64,000 nucleotides of DNA from VRUE01 sp963840565. GTDB taxonomy: Bacteria > Actinomycetota > Thermoleophilia > Solirubrobacterales > 70-9. Made by a program: the position numbers and the translations under genes. The stretch covers positions 124,001 through 188,000 of the forward strand of contig CAWIZH010000002.1 of the NCBI GenBank assembly GCA_963840565.1. Reading direction: 5' to 3'. Under the pieces are notes generated by a model that was not told the origin of the DNA, did no database searches, and saw nothing but the letters and a program-made list of their open reading frames with translations. How positions within the stretch are numbered: the first letter of the stretch is position 1; each line of letters starts with the position of its first letter. This document shows positions 35,353-42,735 of this stretch, piece by piece.

Positions 35353-35730
35353 ATGGCTGACCAGCTGATAGCTCACGAGGACGTCCTTGCAGAACACCTT
35401 CGCGACTCCGCATTCCGTGCGGAGTGGGAGCGGACGGCGCTTGCCCGCTGGCTGGCCGTTGAGGTTGCGCACTTCCGGGCCGAGCACAGTCTCTCGCAGC
35501 GACAGCTTGCGGAGCGTCTTGGAGTACATCAGTCCGATGTCGCTCGCATGGAGACCGGCGAGCACGCACCAGGCCTGGATCGCCTGATCCGAGTTGCCAA
35601 AGGTTTGGATATCGAGTTGATGATCGATATTCGGCCGGAGAATCGAACGGCGAAGTTGCCGACGAAGCGAGCGCTCGAGGCCGGGTCGTTTGCCCTCGGC
35701 GGCTGCGAGGTCGTTTTCGCCACGGCATAG
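35353..35730 (+). CDS. XRE/HigA-like antitoxin
   Basis: The 125-residue protein starts at ATG 35353. An HTH_3 domain occupies about residues 40-95: AEHSLSQRQLAERLGVHQSDVARMETGEHAPGLDRLIRVAKGLDIEL. The N-terminal about 35 residues could wrap the toxin, as in HigA-like proteins. It follows a RelE/HigB-like gene and is expected to neutralise it and repress the promoter. Confidence 0.8.
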   Translation: MADQLIAHEDVLAEHLRDSAFRAEWERTALARWLAVEVAHFRAEHSLSQRQLAERLGVHQSDVARMETGEHAPGLDRLIRVAKGLDIELMIDIRPENRTAKLPTKRALEAGSFALGGCEVVFATA

Positions 35731-35750
35731 GCCCGAAGCTCTAGATTGGA

Positions 35751-36140
35751 CTAAGAGCCGGCCTTGTTGCCGCTAGTCGGCGAACGCGCGCACGCCGGGG
35801 TGCTCCCGGGCAGCCGGTAGCGGTTGTCTGCGACCAGGCGGTAGGTCTTCGCCGCTATCCACGAGATCCCCGGCAGGAGGAGCGCGCGGCCGACGAGCTT
35901 CCAAGGCAGCCCGGCGCTGTTCAGTGTCTCGGCGATCGCCTCGTGTCCGGAGCGGACCGTGCCGTCGGCCCCGACCCACTGCACTGCTTCGGTCGCCTGT
36001 TCCTCGGTCACTCCCAGCTCGGCCAGATCGGTGAGCTGCCAAGCGACGATCTCCGCCTCCGGCCCGATCCTTTCCAGGAGGCCCGCGGACCAGGTGCAGA
36101 AGGCGCAGTCGCCGTCGTAGAGGAGCACCGGGCGAGTCAC
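35751..36140 (-). CDS. DCC1-like thiol-disulfide oxidoreductase (DUF393)
   Basis: The 129-residue protein begins TRPVLLYDGDCAFCTWSAGLL, the DxxCxxC motif of the DCC family (DGDCAFC). Then come AWQLTDLAELGVTEEQATEAVQWV and a C-terminal IAAKTYRLVADNRYRLPG. A putative thioredoxin-like redox protein. GTG start at 36138-36140, 1 nt after the TetR stop, so the two are co-transcribed. Confidence 0.82.
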   Translation of the reverse strand: MTRPVLLYDGDCAFCTWSAGLLERIGPEAEIVAWQLTDLAELGVTEEQATEAVQWVGADGTVRSGHEAIAETLNSAGLPWKLVGRALLLPGISWIAAKTYRLVADNRYRLPGSTPACARSPTSGNKAGS

Positions 36141-36141
36141 G

Positions 36142-36696
36142 TCAGTTCCACGAATCGCTGAGCAGCCGGTCGATCGCGAGTTGCAGCACCTCTCCCCGGC
36201 TCCTCTCGCCGTGTTCGGCCGCGATGAAGTAGCTGCCGATGAACAGCGAGAAGGCGAGCATGCTGCGCGCCTCGGCCTCGTCATCATCGGCGCAGAGCTG
36301 CCCAAACAGCAAGCGCAGGTACTCGATGCGCCGGTTGTCGACCTGGCGCACTCGCTTGGCGACCTCGCGGTCGCGGCGCGCCCAGTCCCGGATCGCCAGC
36401 TCGACGGCGAAGTCAACCGAAGGGGCCAGTTCGAAGAGCTCCTGCAGCTTGGCTCGCGGGGCCCCGGGTCGGCTCTCGAGGTAGGCGATCACGTCCCCGG
36501 CCACCGCCTTCTCCCAGCTATCGAGCATCTCCCCGAGCAGCGCTTGGCGGTCCTTGAAGTGCCAGTAGAAGCCGCCCTTCGACACACCTAGCGATGCAGC
36601 GAGGGCCTCGACCCGCACGGCATCCGGCCCGCCCTTCGCCAGGGCCTGCAAAGCTGCCTCGACCCATGCCTCGCGCGGAGTTCGAACCTTTGCCAT
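36142..36696 (-). CDS. TetR-family transcriptional regulator
   Basis: The 184-residue protein has a TetR N-terminal HTH at about 8-55: REAWVEAALQALAKGGPDAVRVEALAASLGVSKGGFYWHFKDRQALL. The C-terminal ligand-binding helices are variable. The start ATG 36694-36696 (MAKVRTP) is preferred to an upstream one at 36732, which would run through the operator. It is divergent from the DUF2867-like gene; two strong dyads in the intergenic space are its probable operators. Confidence 0.92.
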   Translation of the reverse strand: MAKVRTPREAWVEAALQALAKGGPDAVRVEALAASLGVSKGGFYWHFKDRQALLGEMLDSWEKAVAGDVIAYLESRPGAPRAKLQELFELAPSVDFAVELAIRDWARRDREVAKRVRQVDNRRIEYLRLLFGQLCADDDEAEARSMLAFSLFIGSYFIAAEHGERSRGEVLQLAIDRLLSDSWN

Positions 36697-36706
36697 TGGC
36701 CTATCT

Positions 36707-36720
36707 ATACGGGACCGTAT
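36707..36720. promoter_or_regulatory. TetR operator 1
   Basis: ATACGG-GA-CCGTAT is a perfect dyad. Its last base is the first T of a TTGACA -35 box. Located 11 nt upstream of the TetR start. Confidence 0.6.
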
Positions 36721-36748
36721 TGACAGATGCAAGCGCTCCTCCTAACAT
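36720..36748 (+). promoter_or_regulatory. Consensus promoter for the DUF2867 gene
   Basis: TTGACA (36720-36725), 17-nt spacer, TAACAT (36743-36748), about 36 nt upstream of ATG 36784. It is flanked and overlapped by two palindromes, a typical repressible arrangement. Confidence 0.65.
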
Positions 36749-36768
36749 CCATACGACAACGTATGGAT
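36747..36768. promoter_or_regulatory. TetR operator 2
   Basis: ATCCATACG-ACAA-CGTATGGAT is a perfect 9-bp dyad covering the end of the -10 box and the likely transcription start. It shares the CATACG/ATACGG core with operator 1. Confidence 0.65.
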
Positions 36769-36783
36769 CGAGAAAGGACCGGC

Positions 36784-37428
36784 ATGAGTCAAGCGACAAC
36801 CGGCAAGAGGCTTCCGAATGCTGTTCATGAATCTCGCCCCTGGCGGATCGGCGAAATCGTCGCCGACTTCAAGCTCGAGGATGTCTGGGCCCTTCCCGTG
36901 CAGGGCGATGCCGAGGACTTCCAGGCGCTGCTCGAGCTGATGGCCGCCGCCGATCCGGCCGACGCGGAATCCCTCCCGACGCGCTTCCTCTGGCAACTCC
37001 GCGATCGCCTGGGCAGCGTGGGCAACCTCGGCAGGATCTCGCCCCCGGCCGACGACGATTGGGATGCCGTCGCGAGCAGACTGCCGATCCCCGGTACGAA
37101 TGAAACATCGCTGGCCGGGCGGCTGCCCGACGACCTGCGCGACAGCGCGGCCGATGTGGATTTCGCCTCCCTGCCTTTCATTCCCCTCTACCGCACCGAC
37201 GACGAGTTCGCCGCGGAGATATCGAACGGGACGATGCACGGCGTGATGCACCTGGCCTGGGCCGACGATGGCAAGGGCCGCTACCAGGGGCAGATGGCCG
37301 TCTACGTCAAGACGCACGGTTGGTTCGGCGAGGCCTACATGGCGCTGATCAAGCCGTTCCGTTATCTGATCGTCTACCCGGCGCTGATGCGACAGACCGA
37401 ACGAATGTGGAATAGGCGCTCTCGCTGA
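36784..37428 (+). CDS. DUF2867 family protein
   Basis: The 214-residue protein starts at ATG 36784 behind a GAAAGGA RBS. It has VHESRPWRIGEIVADFKLEDVWALPVQG, LPTRFLWQLRDRLGS, FIPLYRTDDEFAAEISNGTMHGVMHLAW and a C-terminal AYMALIKPFRYLIVYPALMRQTERMW, as in DUF2867/polyketide-cyclase-like proteins. Function not established. Expression is likely relieved when the divergent TetR protein binds its ligand. Confidence 0.78.
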   Translation: MSQATTGKRLPNAVHESRPWRIGEIVADFKLEDVWALPVQGDAEDFQALLELMAAADPADAESLPTRFLWQLRDRLGSVGNLGRISPPADDDWDAVASRLPIPGTNETSLAGRLPDDLRDSAADVDFASLPFIPLYRTDDEFAAEISNGTMHGVMHLAWADDGKGRYQGQMAVYVKTHGWFGEAYMALIKPFRYLIVYPALMRQTERMWNRRSR

Positions 37429-37452
37429 ACCAGCGCTATAGCGTCCCGCGGC

Positions 37453-38181
37453 GTGACTCCCCTCGTCACAGCGGTGACCTTCGACTTCTGGAACACGATC
37501 GCCTGCGAGCCGCCGGGCACGATGGCCGAGGCGCGGCAGCGGGCGGTCGCTTCTGCGTGTGAGGCCTGCGAGGTCGAGGTGGAGGCGGAGCTGCTGGCGA
37601 CGAGCCTCGAAGAGGTTGCGTCGAGCTACCACCGGTCCTGGTCTGCCGGGACGCACTTCCATCCTCGCGAGGGGGCTGAAATGCTCGTTCGCGCTCTAGG
37701 AGTCGAGGGGGCCGCGCGGGAGATGGTGGCGGAGGCGTTCCTGACCGCCGGCCGGGGCGCGAGCATCGAGCTCTCGCCGGGCATTCGTCCCTGCCTGGTG
37801 ACGATGAGCGAGCGAGGAATCCGCCTCGGGATCGTCTGCGACGTCGGCTTCACCGGCGGCGAGCTCCTCCGCGACTTCCTGGATCGGGAGGGCCTGCTCG
37901 AGTACTTCTCCGGCTGGGCGTTCTCCGACGAGGTCGGCCACTACAAGCCCTCACCGCAGATCTTCGAAGCGGCCCTCGATGCGCTCGGCGCCCAGCCCAC
38001 CGAGGCGATGCACGTTGGCGACCTGCGCCGCACCGACATCACCGGCGCGCGGGGGGTCGGGATGCGGACTGTCCGCTACCGCGGTCTGCACGACGATTCG
38101 GGAGTGGAGGGCGGGGAAGAGGCGGAGTTCGTCGTCGACAGCCATTCCGAGCTGCCCGACCTGATCGCACAGATGGCATGA
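37453..38181 (+). CDS. HAD-superfamily hydrolase
   Basis: This 242-residue protein from GTG 37453 has motif I TFDFWNT (first Asp nucleophile; second Asp replaced by Trp, as in phosphonatase-like and dehalogenase-like HADs), a helical cap, motif III SDEVGHYKPSP with Lys, and motif IV VGDLRRTDITGA with the metal-binding Asp residues. It probably acts on small phosphorylated metabolites; substrate unknown. Confidence 0.88.
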   Translation: MTPLVTAVTFDFWNTIACEPPGTMAEARQRAVASACEACEVEVEAELLATSLEEVASSYHRSWSAGTHFHPREGAEMLVRALGVEGAAREMVAEAFLTAGRGASIELSPGIRPCLVTMSERGIRLGIVCDVGFTGGELLRDFLDREGLLEYFSGWAFSDEVGHYKPSPQIFEAALDALGAQPTEAMHVGDLRRTDITGARGVGMRTVRYRGLHDDSGVEGGEEAEFVVDSHSELPDLIAQMA

Positions 38182-38220
38182 GCCTGGGTCAGGTGGGGGC
38201 GAGATGACCTCCAGCTAGCT

Positions 38221-38789
38221 TCAATCCCCGGTCTCCGGCGGGCTGAACCCGATGGGGGCTTCTGCTTGGGCACGGGAGGGGCGGCGAGTTGCTTCAAAGC
38301 CTTGAAGAGGGCTGCGAGATGCTTCTCATGCTCACCAAACCTGCCTGCTGCAGTCGCTTCGAGATCGCTGATCCGTTTCTCCAGCTCTTTGTATTTCGTT
38401 GCGGCCTGGCGAATCTCGACAAAGGCACGCATAATCTCAATGTTCACTGCGGCCGCTCGCTTGCTGCGCAGAACGCTCGAGAGCATCGCAACGCCTTGCT
38501 CCGTGAACGCAAATGGCGCGTACCGACGGCCGCCATGAGCCTCACTTGAGGTGCCAAATTGGCTCCTCAAGTTTGCGAACTCTTCTGTGGTGAGGCGGAA
38601 CATGAAGTCGGCGGGGAAGCGATCCTCGTTGCGACGCACCGCTCGGGTCAGGGCTTTGGTTTCAACTCCGTACAGCTCGGCGAGATCTTGATCAAGCATG
38701 ACCTGGCGATCCCGGATCACGAGGATCCGTGTTTGGACAGCCGCAGGGACGATCATGATTTGCTTGGCTGGGGCGACTTCCTTCGACAT
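38221..38789 (-). CDS. ORF6N-domain protein, one frameshift near the C-terminus
   Basis: About 189 residues from ATG 38787-38789. The ORF6N domain is clear: VQTRILVIRDRQVMLDQDLAELYGVETKALTRAVRRN, FPADFMFRLTTEEF, APFAFTEQGVAMLSSVLRSKRAAAVNIEIMRAFV. A C-terminal coiled coil follows. One base lost in the C run near 38252 changes the frame; the other frame ends KPPIGFSPPETGD at 38221, as usual for the family. ORF6N domains occur in phage antirepressors and in chromosomal regulators. GC is lower than its neighbours, so transfer is likely. Confidence 0.82.
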
Positions 38790-38924
38790 ATCGCAAGGGT
38801 GCCATGCGAACCGACCGAGAAGGGGCGAGTCGGGCTTTCGGAACAGCTTTGTTCCTAGTCCTGCGCACATTTGACGCAGAGGCCGACGATTGGGAGGCAG
38901 CTGCCCGCCGCGTTTGCCTGATGC

Positions 38925-39680
38925 TTAGCGACGCTCCTCGCGGAACATCTTGAGTGCGTACGCGCCGGCCGGATGCGTCCGCAGCTCGCGGACCGTCGTG
39001 GCCATCGCCGCCGGGAGCTCCTCGGGCTGGGGGAGGGGCACGCCGTACTCGGGCGGCATCAGCAGCGGTGCCGCCAGTGAGGCAAAGGTCAGGTCGGCGG
39101 CGCTGAAGCGCTTGCCGCAGAGGTAGGGACGCCCGTCGCCCAACCGCTCGGCGACGCCGTCGAAGGTCGCACGCACCTCGGCCATGGACTGCGCGGCAGT
39201 GGCCGGGGTGACGTCGAGGTAGCGGTCGATGATGCGGGCGGCTACCGGGTAGGCGAACGGCAGCGCGCGGCGCTGCCAGGCGGGCACGCCCGTGCATCCA
39301 TAGGCGACGGCAATGTCGCGACGCCCGCGCAGGCCGTAGTACATCCACCTGCGTCCCTCCGGCCCGAGGCGCGCGTCGAAGTCGCGCTGCAGCGCCCGCA
39401 CCTCAGCCGCGGCGTCGGGGTCCTCGGGGAACAGGCCCCGCTCCGCTGGCCCCTTGGCGCTGGCCTCCTCGACGATGTCGGCCGAGTCGGCAAAGACCCG
39501 ATCTCCCCAGACAAGTACGGGGGCGGTTTTCTTGCCGCCGGCGCGAGTGACGGGGATCCAGTGGAGCACCTGAAGGTGCGCGCGCTCTTGGTACCCGATG
39601 CCTGCCCGGTCGAGCGCCCAGCGAGCCTTCTCGCAGTAGTGACTGATCGGAATAGTGATCAGAACCGGACTCTCACTCAT
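38925..39680 (-). CDS. Glutathione S-transferase-like protein
   Basis: The 251-residue protein has an N-terminal thioredoxin-like domain (TIPISHYCEKARWALDRAGIGYQE with a Cys near residue 16, APVLVWGDRVFADSADIVEEA for gamma-glutamyl binding), then a helical C-terminal domain with LCGKRFSAADLTFASL. This is a GST layout. Actinobacteria often lack glutathione, so the thiol could be another; the reaction is not known. Start ATG at 39678-39680. Confidence 0.82.
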   Translation of the reverse strand: MSESPVLITIPISHYCEKARWALDRAGIGYQERAHLQVLHWIPVTRAGGKKTAPVLVWGDRVFADSADIVEEASAKGPAERGLFPEDPDAAAEVRALQRDFDARLGPEGRRWMYYGLRGRRDIAVAYGCTGVPAWQRRALPFAYPVAARIIDRYLDVTPATAAQSMAEVRATFDGVAERLGDGRPYLCGKRFSAADLTFASLAAPLLMPPEYGVPLPQPEELPAAMATTVRELRTHPAGAYALKMFREERR

Positions 39681-39736
39681 TGCAACAGTGTGCCCGGCAG
39701 CGGCGCATGGCGTCGGCCGCCGAAACGGCCGCTTCC

Positions 39737-40612
39737 TCAGTCGCCGTCTTTCTCTCGGTTGCTCGGGTCGGCCGCGTGGGCGAGGCGTTCGGCCTGTTCG
39801 CGAACTTCGGCGCCCGCCTCCCGGGTCGCGGCGACGGCCTCGTCGCTGATCGCCGTTAGGCCCTCGCTCGGTTTGCCGCCGACGATGTCGCGGAAGGCTT
39901 CCTTGAAGCGCTCGGTGCGGCGCTCCGGGGCGAAGCGATCCTCGGCCTTGCTTTGCTTTTTCGGCCGCCGCTCGCCGTAGCGGTAGCGGGCCCAGGCCGA
40001 GCGCGGCTTGCCGATGCGGCCGGCCCCGTAGAAGGCGACCGGGGCGACGAAGATGCCGACCGTGCCGTGCAGGACCCGTCCCTTGGCGAAGCAGATCATC
40101 ACGCAGACAAAGGCGATGACGGTGAGGACGATGCTGGTGATCAGCGCCTCGGTCGTGCTCGAATCGATCACCACCGGGCTGACGCCGAGCACGATCAGCA
40201 ACATCAGCGAGGCGGCGATCACAGTGGCGTCGACCGAGCTGCGGCCCTCCTCGGCCCAGTAGACGTCCTCGAGGTGGACCCAGAGGGCGTACTCGTCGAT
40301 CGTCAGGCCGACGCCGATACCGAAGCCGAGCGCGCAGATCTCGATGAAGGGCGCGCGGCCGTCGCTGGCGAAGCCCAGCGTGCCGGCGACCATCATCGTC
40401 ACGATCCCGAAGACGAGGTGGTGGAGGTGGACGCCGGAGCCGCTTTCGACGTTGCCCGGCCACCAGGAGACGCTTTCGCTGCGAATGATCCGCGTGCTCA
40501 TGCGGATGAAGGCGAAGGAACCGAGGAAGCCGACGAGGACGAGGAAGACCGCCTGCTCGTGATTCTCTTCGAGGTTGCCCCAGAAGTTCGTGAGGATCGA
40601 CGCGGTGGTCAT
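39737..40612 (-). CDS. Polytopic membrane protein of unknown function
   Basis: The 291-residue product has five or six hydrophobic helices in the first 190 residues, with HLHHLVFGIVTMMVAGTLGF and GIGVGLTIDEYALWVHLEDVYW. This is a conserved-looking His/Asp-rich membrane core seen in actinobacterial integral membrane proteins. A basic C-terminal cytosolic tail of about 100 residues follows (YRYGERRPKKQSKAEDRF). No named activity. Start ATG 40610-40612. Confidence 0.72.
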   Translation of the reverse strand: MTTASILTNFWGNLEENHEQAVFLVLVGFLGSFAFIRMSTRIIRSESVSWWPGNVESGSGVHLHHLVFGIVTMMVAGTLGFASDGRAPFIEICALGFGIGVGLTIDEYALWVHLEDVYWAEEGRSSVDATVIAASLMLLIVLGVSPVVIDSSTTEALITSIVLTVIAFVCVMICFAKGRVLHGTVGIFVAPVAFYGAGRIGKPRSAWARYRYGERRPKKQSKAEDRFAPERRTERFKEAFRDIVGGKPSEGLTAISDEAVAATREAGAEVREQAERLAHAADPSNREKDGD

Positions 40613-40662
40613 GGCAGGAGGCCGAGTCTAAGGCGCCGGACGCTGATCGTCACCGGTGTCGC

Positions 40663-40785
40663 ATGATGGCGTTCGACATCGCGCTCAACGTCCTCGACCG
40701 CAAGATGCAGGGACGCCGGTGGCCCCTCGATCCTCGGTTTCGAGTGAGCCGGAAGCAAGCAGCAGGCGACGCGGATCATGGCTGA
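40663..40785 (+). CDS. Possible 40-residue ORF in a gene-poor gap
   Basis: ATG 40663 opens MAFDIALNVLDRKMQGRRWPLDPRF and stops at 40783-40785. It has no recognised homology, and its end overlaps a further short ORF. It might be the 5' remnant of a gene. Within 40613-41119 this is the only plausible coding stretch; the rest of that gap shows no supported gene, apart from the hairpin at 41074-41111. Confidence 0.2.
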   Translation: MMAFDIALNVLDRKMQGRRWPLDPRFRVSRKQAAGDADHG

Positions 40786-41073
40786 ATGGGGAGAGAGCGG
40801 CCGCGACTATGCCCGCTGGTCGCCGTGGATCGACTTAGGGGCGACCAGGTAGGTCGTCGGATCCTTTGTCGCTATTGATCTCGCCGAGGCACGGTTTGAC
40901 GGCATTACCGAGCCGGCAACCACCCTGACCCCGGCGATTTAAGCACCGCGCTCGCGGCCGTCAACCCTTCGGGGTCGGGCGCTTCGCGCCGTTAACTGCC
41001 GCTCGCGGCGCTGGCTTTGCGGGTAGGTCGGGGAGAGCAGGCTTTGAGGTCACGACGACGGCGGCAGATGTCA

Positions 41074-41111
41074 GGCCGGTCCCAATCCCCTCAGGACGAT
41101 CAGGACCGGCC
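41074..41111 (-). terminator. Hairpin after the 19-residue peptide gene
   Basis: GGCCGGTCC (41074-41082) and GGACCGGCC (41103-41111) are perfectly complementary with a 20-nt loop. It lies 8 nt downstream of the stop of the small minus-strand ORF, so it could be a terminator or a stable RNA structure. Confidence 0.5.
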
Positions 41112-41119
41112 CGGATCGT

Positions 41120-41179
41120 TTACCGCTGCTTCACGATTTGCAGCAGCGGAACGACCGGATCGACTGGCTTGATCGTCAT
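41120..41179 (-). CDS. Small 19-residue peptide gene with strong Shine-Dalgarno
   Basis: On the minus strand ATG 41177-41179 to TAA 41120-41122 encodes TIKPVDPVVPLLQIVKQR after the initiator Met. It is preceded by GGGAGGGAGGTGATTC, an almost perfect anti-16S complement 6 nt before ATG, stronger than that of any other gene in the window. A hairpin follows. It is too short for ordinary gene calls. Possible roles: leader peptide, precursor or signalling peptide; no evidence chooses between these. Confidence 0.45.
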   Translation of the reverse strand: MTIKPVDPVVPLLQIVKQR

Positions 41180-41246
41180 CTCGAATCACCTCCCTCCCGT
41201 GTCGTCACCCCGGCTCTGCCGCCGGGACGGGAAGGAAGGAGGGTAA

Positions 41247-41270
41247 GAAATTTCTACTAGTGGAAATTTC
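41247..41270. promoter_or_regulatory. Pair of GAAATTTC palindromes
   Basis: Two identical 8-bp palindromes, GAAATTTC at 41247-41254 and 41263-41270, are spaced by 8 nt (centres 16 nt apart) in the divergent gap between the 19-residue peptide and the winged-helix gene. Likely a regulator-binding or promoter site; AT-rich against a GC-rich background. Confidence 0.4.
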
Positions 41271-41358
41271 ATTACGCCTAATAGAGGTGTTCTCAGCCTC
41301 TATGCTCAAGCTGCTGACGACTAGCGATAAGGAATCTGACCGGAAGGAGCGATCAGCG

Positions 41359-42003
41359 GTGACCGATGAGCAAGCAGTCGGGCGGATGCCTCTCAGGAAG
41401 CGCAGGCGTCGGCCGGAAGACGCGCTACCGCACTCTGTCAATCACTGGATTCGCGTCGAAATCTTGGCGATTCTCAACGAAGGCGAATTCAGCGCTGGGG
41501 AGGTCGCGCGAATGATCGACGAGGACGTAAAGAATGTCCGTCCGCACATTCTCGATCTCTTCAGATCAGGCTGTATCGAGTTCGCCGGGCACGGGCTGGT
41601 CAACGGGGGTATGAGGCCGGTGTACCGCGCTCTGGTACTGCCTGTTGTTTATGACGAGACCTATCGCAAGATGTCCCTAGAGGAGAGGCGAGACCTAAAC
41701 AGCGCGGTCGTCCAAGGCATCTTCGCGGAGACCATGTCCTCGTACCGAACCGACCACATGAACCGGGACGAGGACTTGTGCTTGCTGTGGGATGCCCTAA
41801 GCCTCGACGCGGAGGGCAGGAAAGAACTGCTGGAGCTCCTAACGGCGACGTGGGAAGGAGCACAGGCGATCAACGGCCGAGCAGCCAACCGGCTCGCAAA
41901 ATCGGGGAAGGCTGGGGAGACAACTTTCGTCGGCTTGCTGGGATTCGAGCGCGGGCGATCCGGTCGCCTGGCGAGCGGCTATCACGGAGTAAAGAAAAAA
42001 TGA
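41359..42003 (+). CDS. Winged-helix (ArsR/GntR-like) regulator
   Basis: About 214 residues from GTG 41359 with an AAGGAG RBS 9 nt upstream; the open frame reaches back to 41260 but lacks a good RBS there. The DNA-binding domain is at about 25-75: SVNHWIRVEILAILNEGEFSAGEVARMIDEDVKNVRPHILDLFRSGCIEFA. A C-terminal helical domain follows (AVVQGIFAETMSSYRTDHMNRDEDLCLLWDALSLDAEGRKELLELL). It resembles regulators that sit ahead of secreted RHS/NHL genes in Thermoleophilia, but this is from memory. Target likely local. Confidence 0.7.
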   Translation: MTDEQAVGRMPLRKRRRRPEDALPHSVNHWIRVEILAILNEGEFSAGEVARMIDEDVKNVRPHILDLFRSGCIEFAGHGLVNGGMRPVYRALVLPVVYDETYRKMSLEERRDLNSAVVQGIFAETMSSYRTDHMNRDEDLCLLWDALSLDAEGRKELLELLTATWEGAQAINGRAANRLAKSGKAGETTFVGLLGFERGRSGRLASGYHGVKKK

Positions 42004-42060
42004 GTGGTGGGAAAGTTCGGGTTGCCGTGGCCGTACACATCTGAAACTCTGCACCACTCT

Positions 42061-42139
42061 AAACCGGAATGCCACTCGGGTCGTCAGCGCGAGTGGTTCT
42101 GGTTTAGCCGCCCCGGACGCTGACAATACGTCCGGGGCG
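42061..42139 (+). terminator. Two consecutive hairpins after the winged-helix gene
   Basis: The first (42061-42105) has AAACC/GGTTT outer and CCACTCG/CGAGTGG inner stems. The second pairs CGCCCCGGACG (42109-42119) with CGTCCGGGGCG (42129-42139), a perfect 11-bp stem with 9-nt loop followed by a weak U-rich run. Probable terminator pair. Confidence 0.65.
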
Positions 42140-42151
42140 TGCCTAACTTTT

Positions 42152-42538
42152 ATGCACGTGACCGCTTCCAGTCATATGTTAAGACAACAAACTTCTACTC
42201 AGCAGCATTGCGCCGCCGCCGACTTGGAGCGGCGGCGCATATCTGTGCCACTCGGTTTGCTCGATGGACGAAGAGTGAAGGCGACAGAGGGGAGCGGGCG
42301 CGCCCTAGATCGGGCTACGCCCGCTTCTATCGTCGTCAATCAGACCAAGCGGGCAATCATCGCCGTGATGCAGCAACTCGACGGTCCTGTGACATCCACC
42401 GAACTTCAGAAGATTTGGGCAGAACCCAAGGCCCTGGGGATTTTCGAGTACCACCTTTGCACGCTCGTGATGGCGAAGGTTGTGGAGATGGTGTTCGGCT
42501 GTCCAGAACTTCATTTTCGCCTTGTGGGTGGGAGGTAA
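42152..42538 (+). CDS. Small winged-helix protein
   Basis: The 128-residue open frame has an uncertain start (ATG 42152, or a GTG near 42275). The second half is convincing: NQTKRAIIAVMQQLDGPVTSTELQKIWAEPKALGIFEYHLCTLVMAKVVEMVFG is a three-helix winged HTH with the TSTELQKIW turn. The N-terminal half is low complexity. It lies just upstream of the giant RHS gene and may be its regulator; this is inference from position. Confidence 0.55.
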   Translation: MHVTASSHMLRQQTSTQQHCAAADLERRRISVPLGLLDGRRVKATEGSGRALDRATPASIVVNQTKRAIIAVMQQLDGPVTSTELQKIWAEPKALGIFEYHLCTLVMAKVVEMVFGCPELHFRLVGGR

Positions 42539-42681
42539 GACAACACAAATGAGAGCCGCACGAAAAATCTCCGCACCTAAATTTTCGAACTTCTCAAGGA
42601 AAGCGGCCCAAAGGCAGGGCGTGATGCGATAGAACACTCGCCGCATACCGGAATAGATTTTCGGTGTTTCACAACAAATTG

Positions 42682-42691
42682 GTCATATGAC
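42682..42691. promoter_or_regulatory. Palindrome ahead of the RHS gene
   Basis: GTCATATGAC, a perfect 10-bp dyad, lies 44 nt before the RHS start in the only AT-rich stretch of this gap. Could be the operator of one of the two upstream winged-helix proteins. Confidence 0.3.
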
Positions 42692-42735
42692 AATGCGGTT
42701 TGGCTAGCCCGATCCGCCGATGGGGAGGAACGTTC

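Noticed and set aside
40786..41073. Short ORFs between the membrane protein and the 19-residue peptide
   Set aside because: All are under 60 codons, without RBS, conserved motifs or structure.
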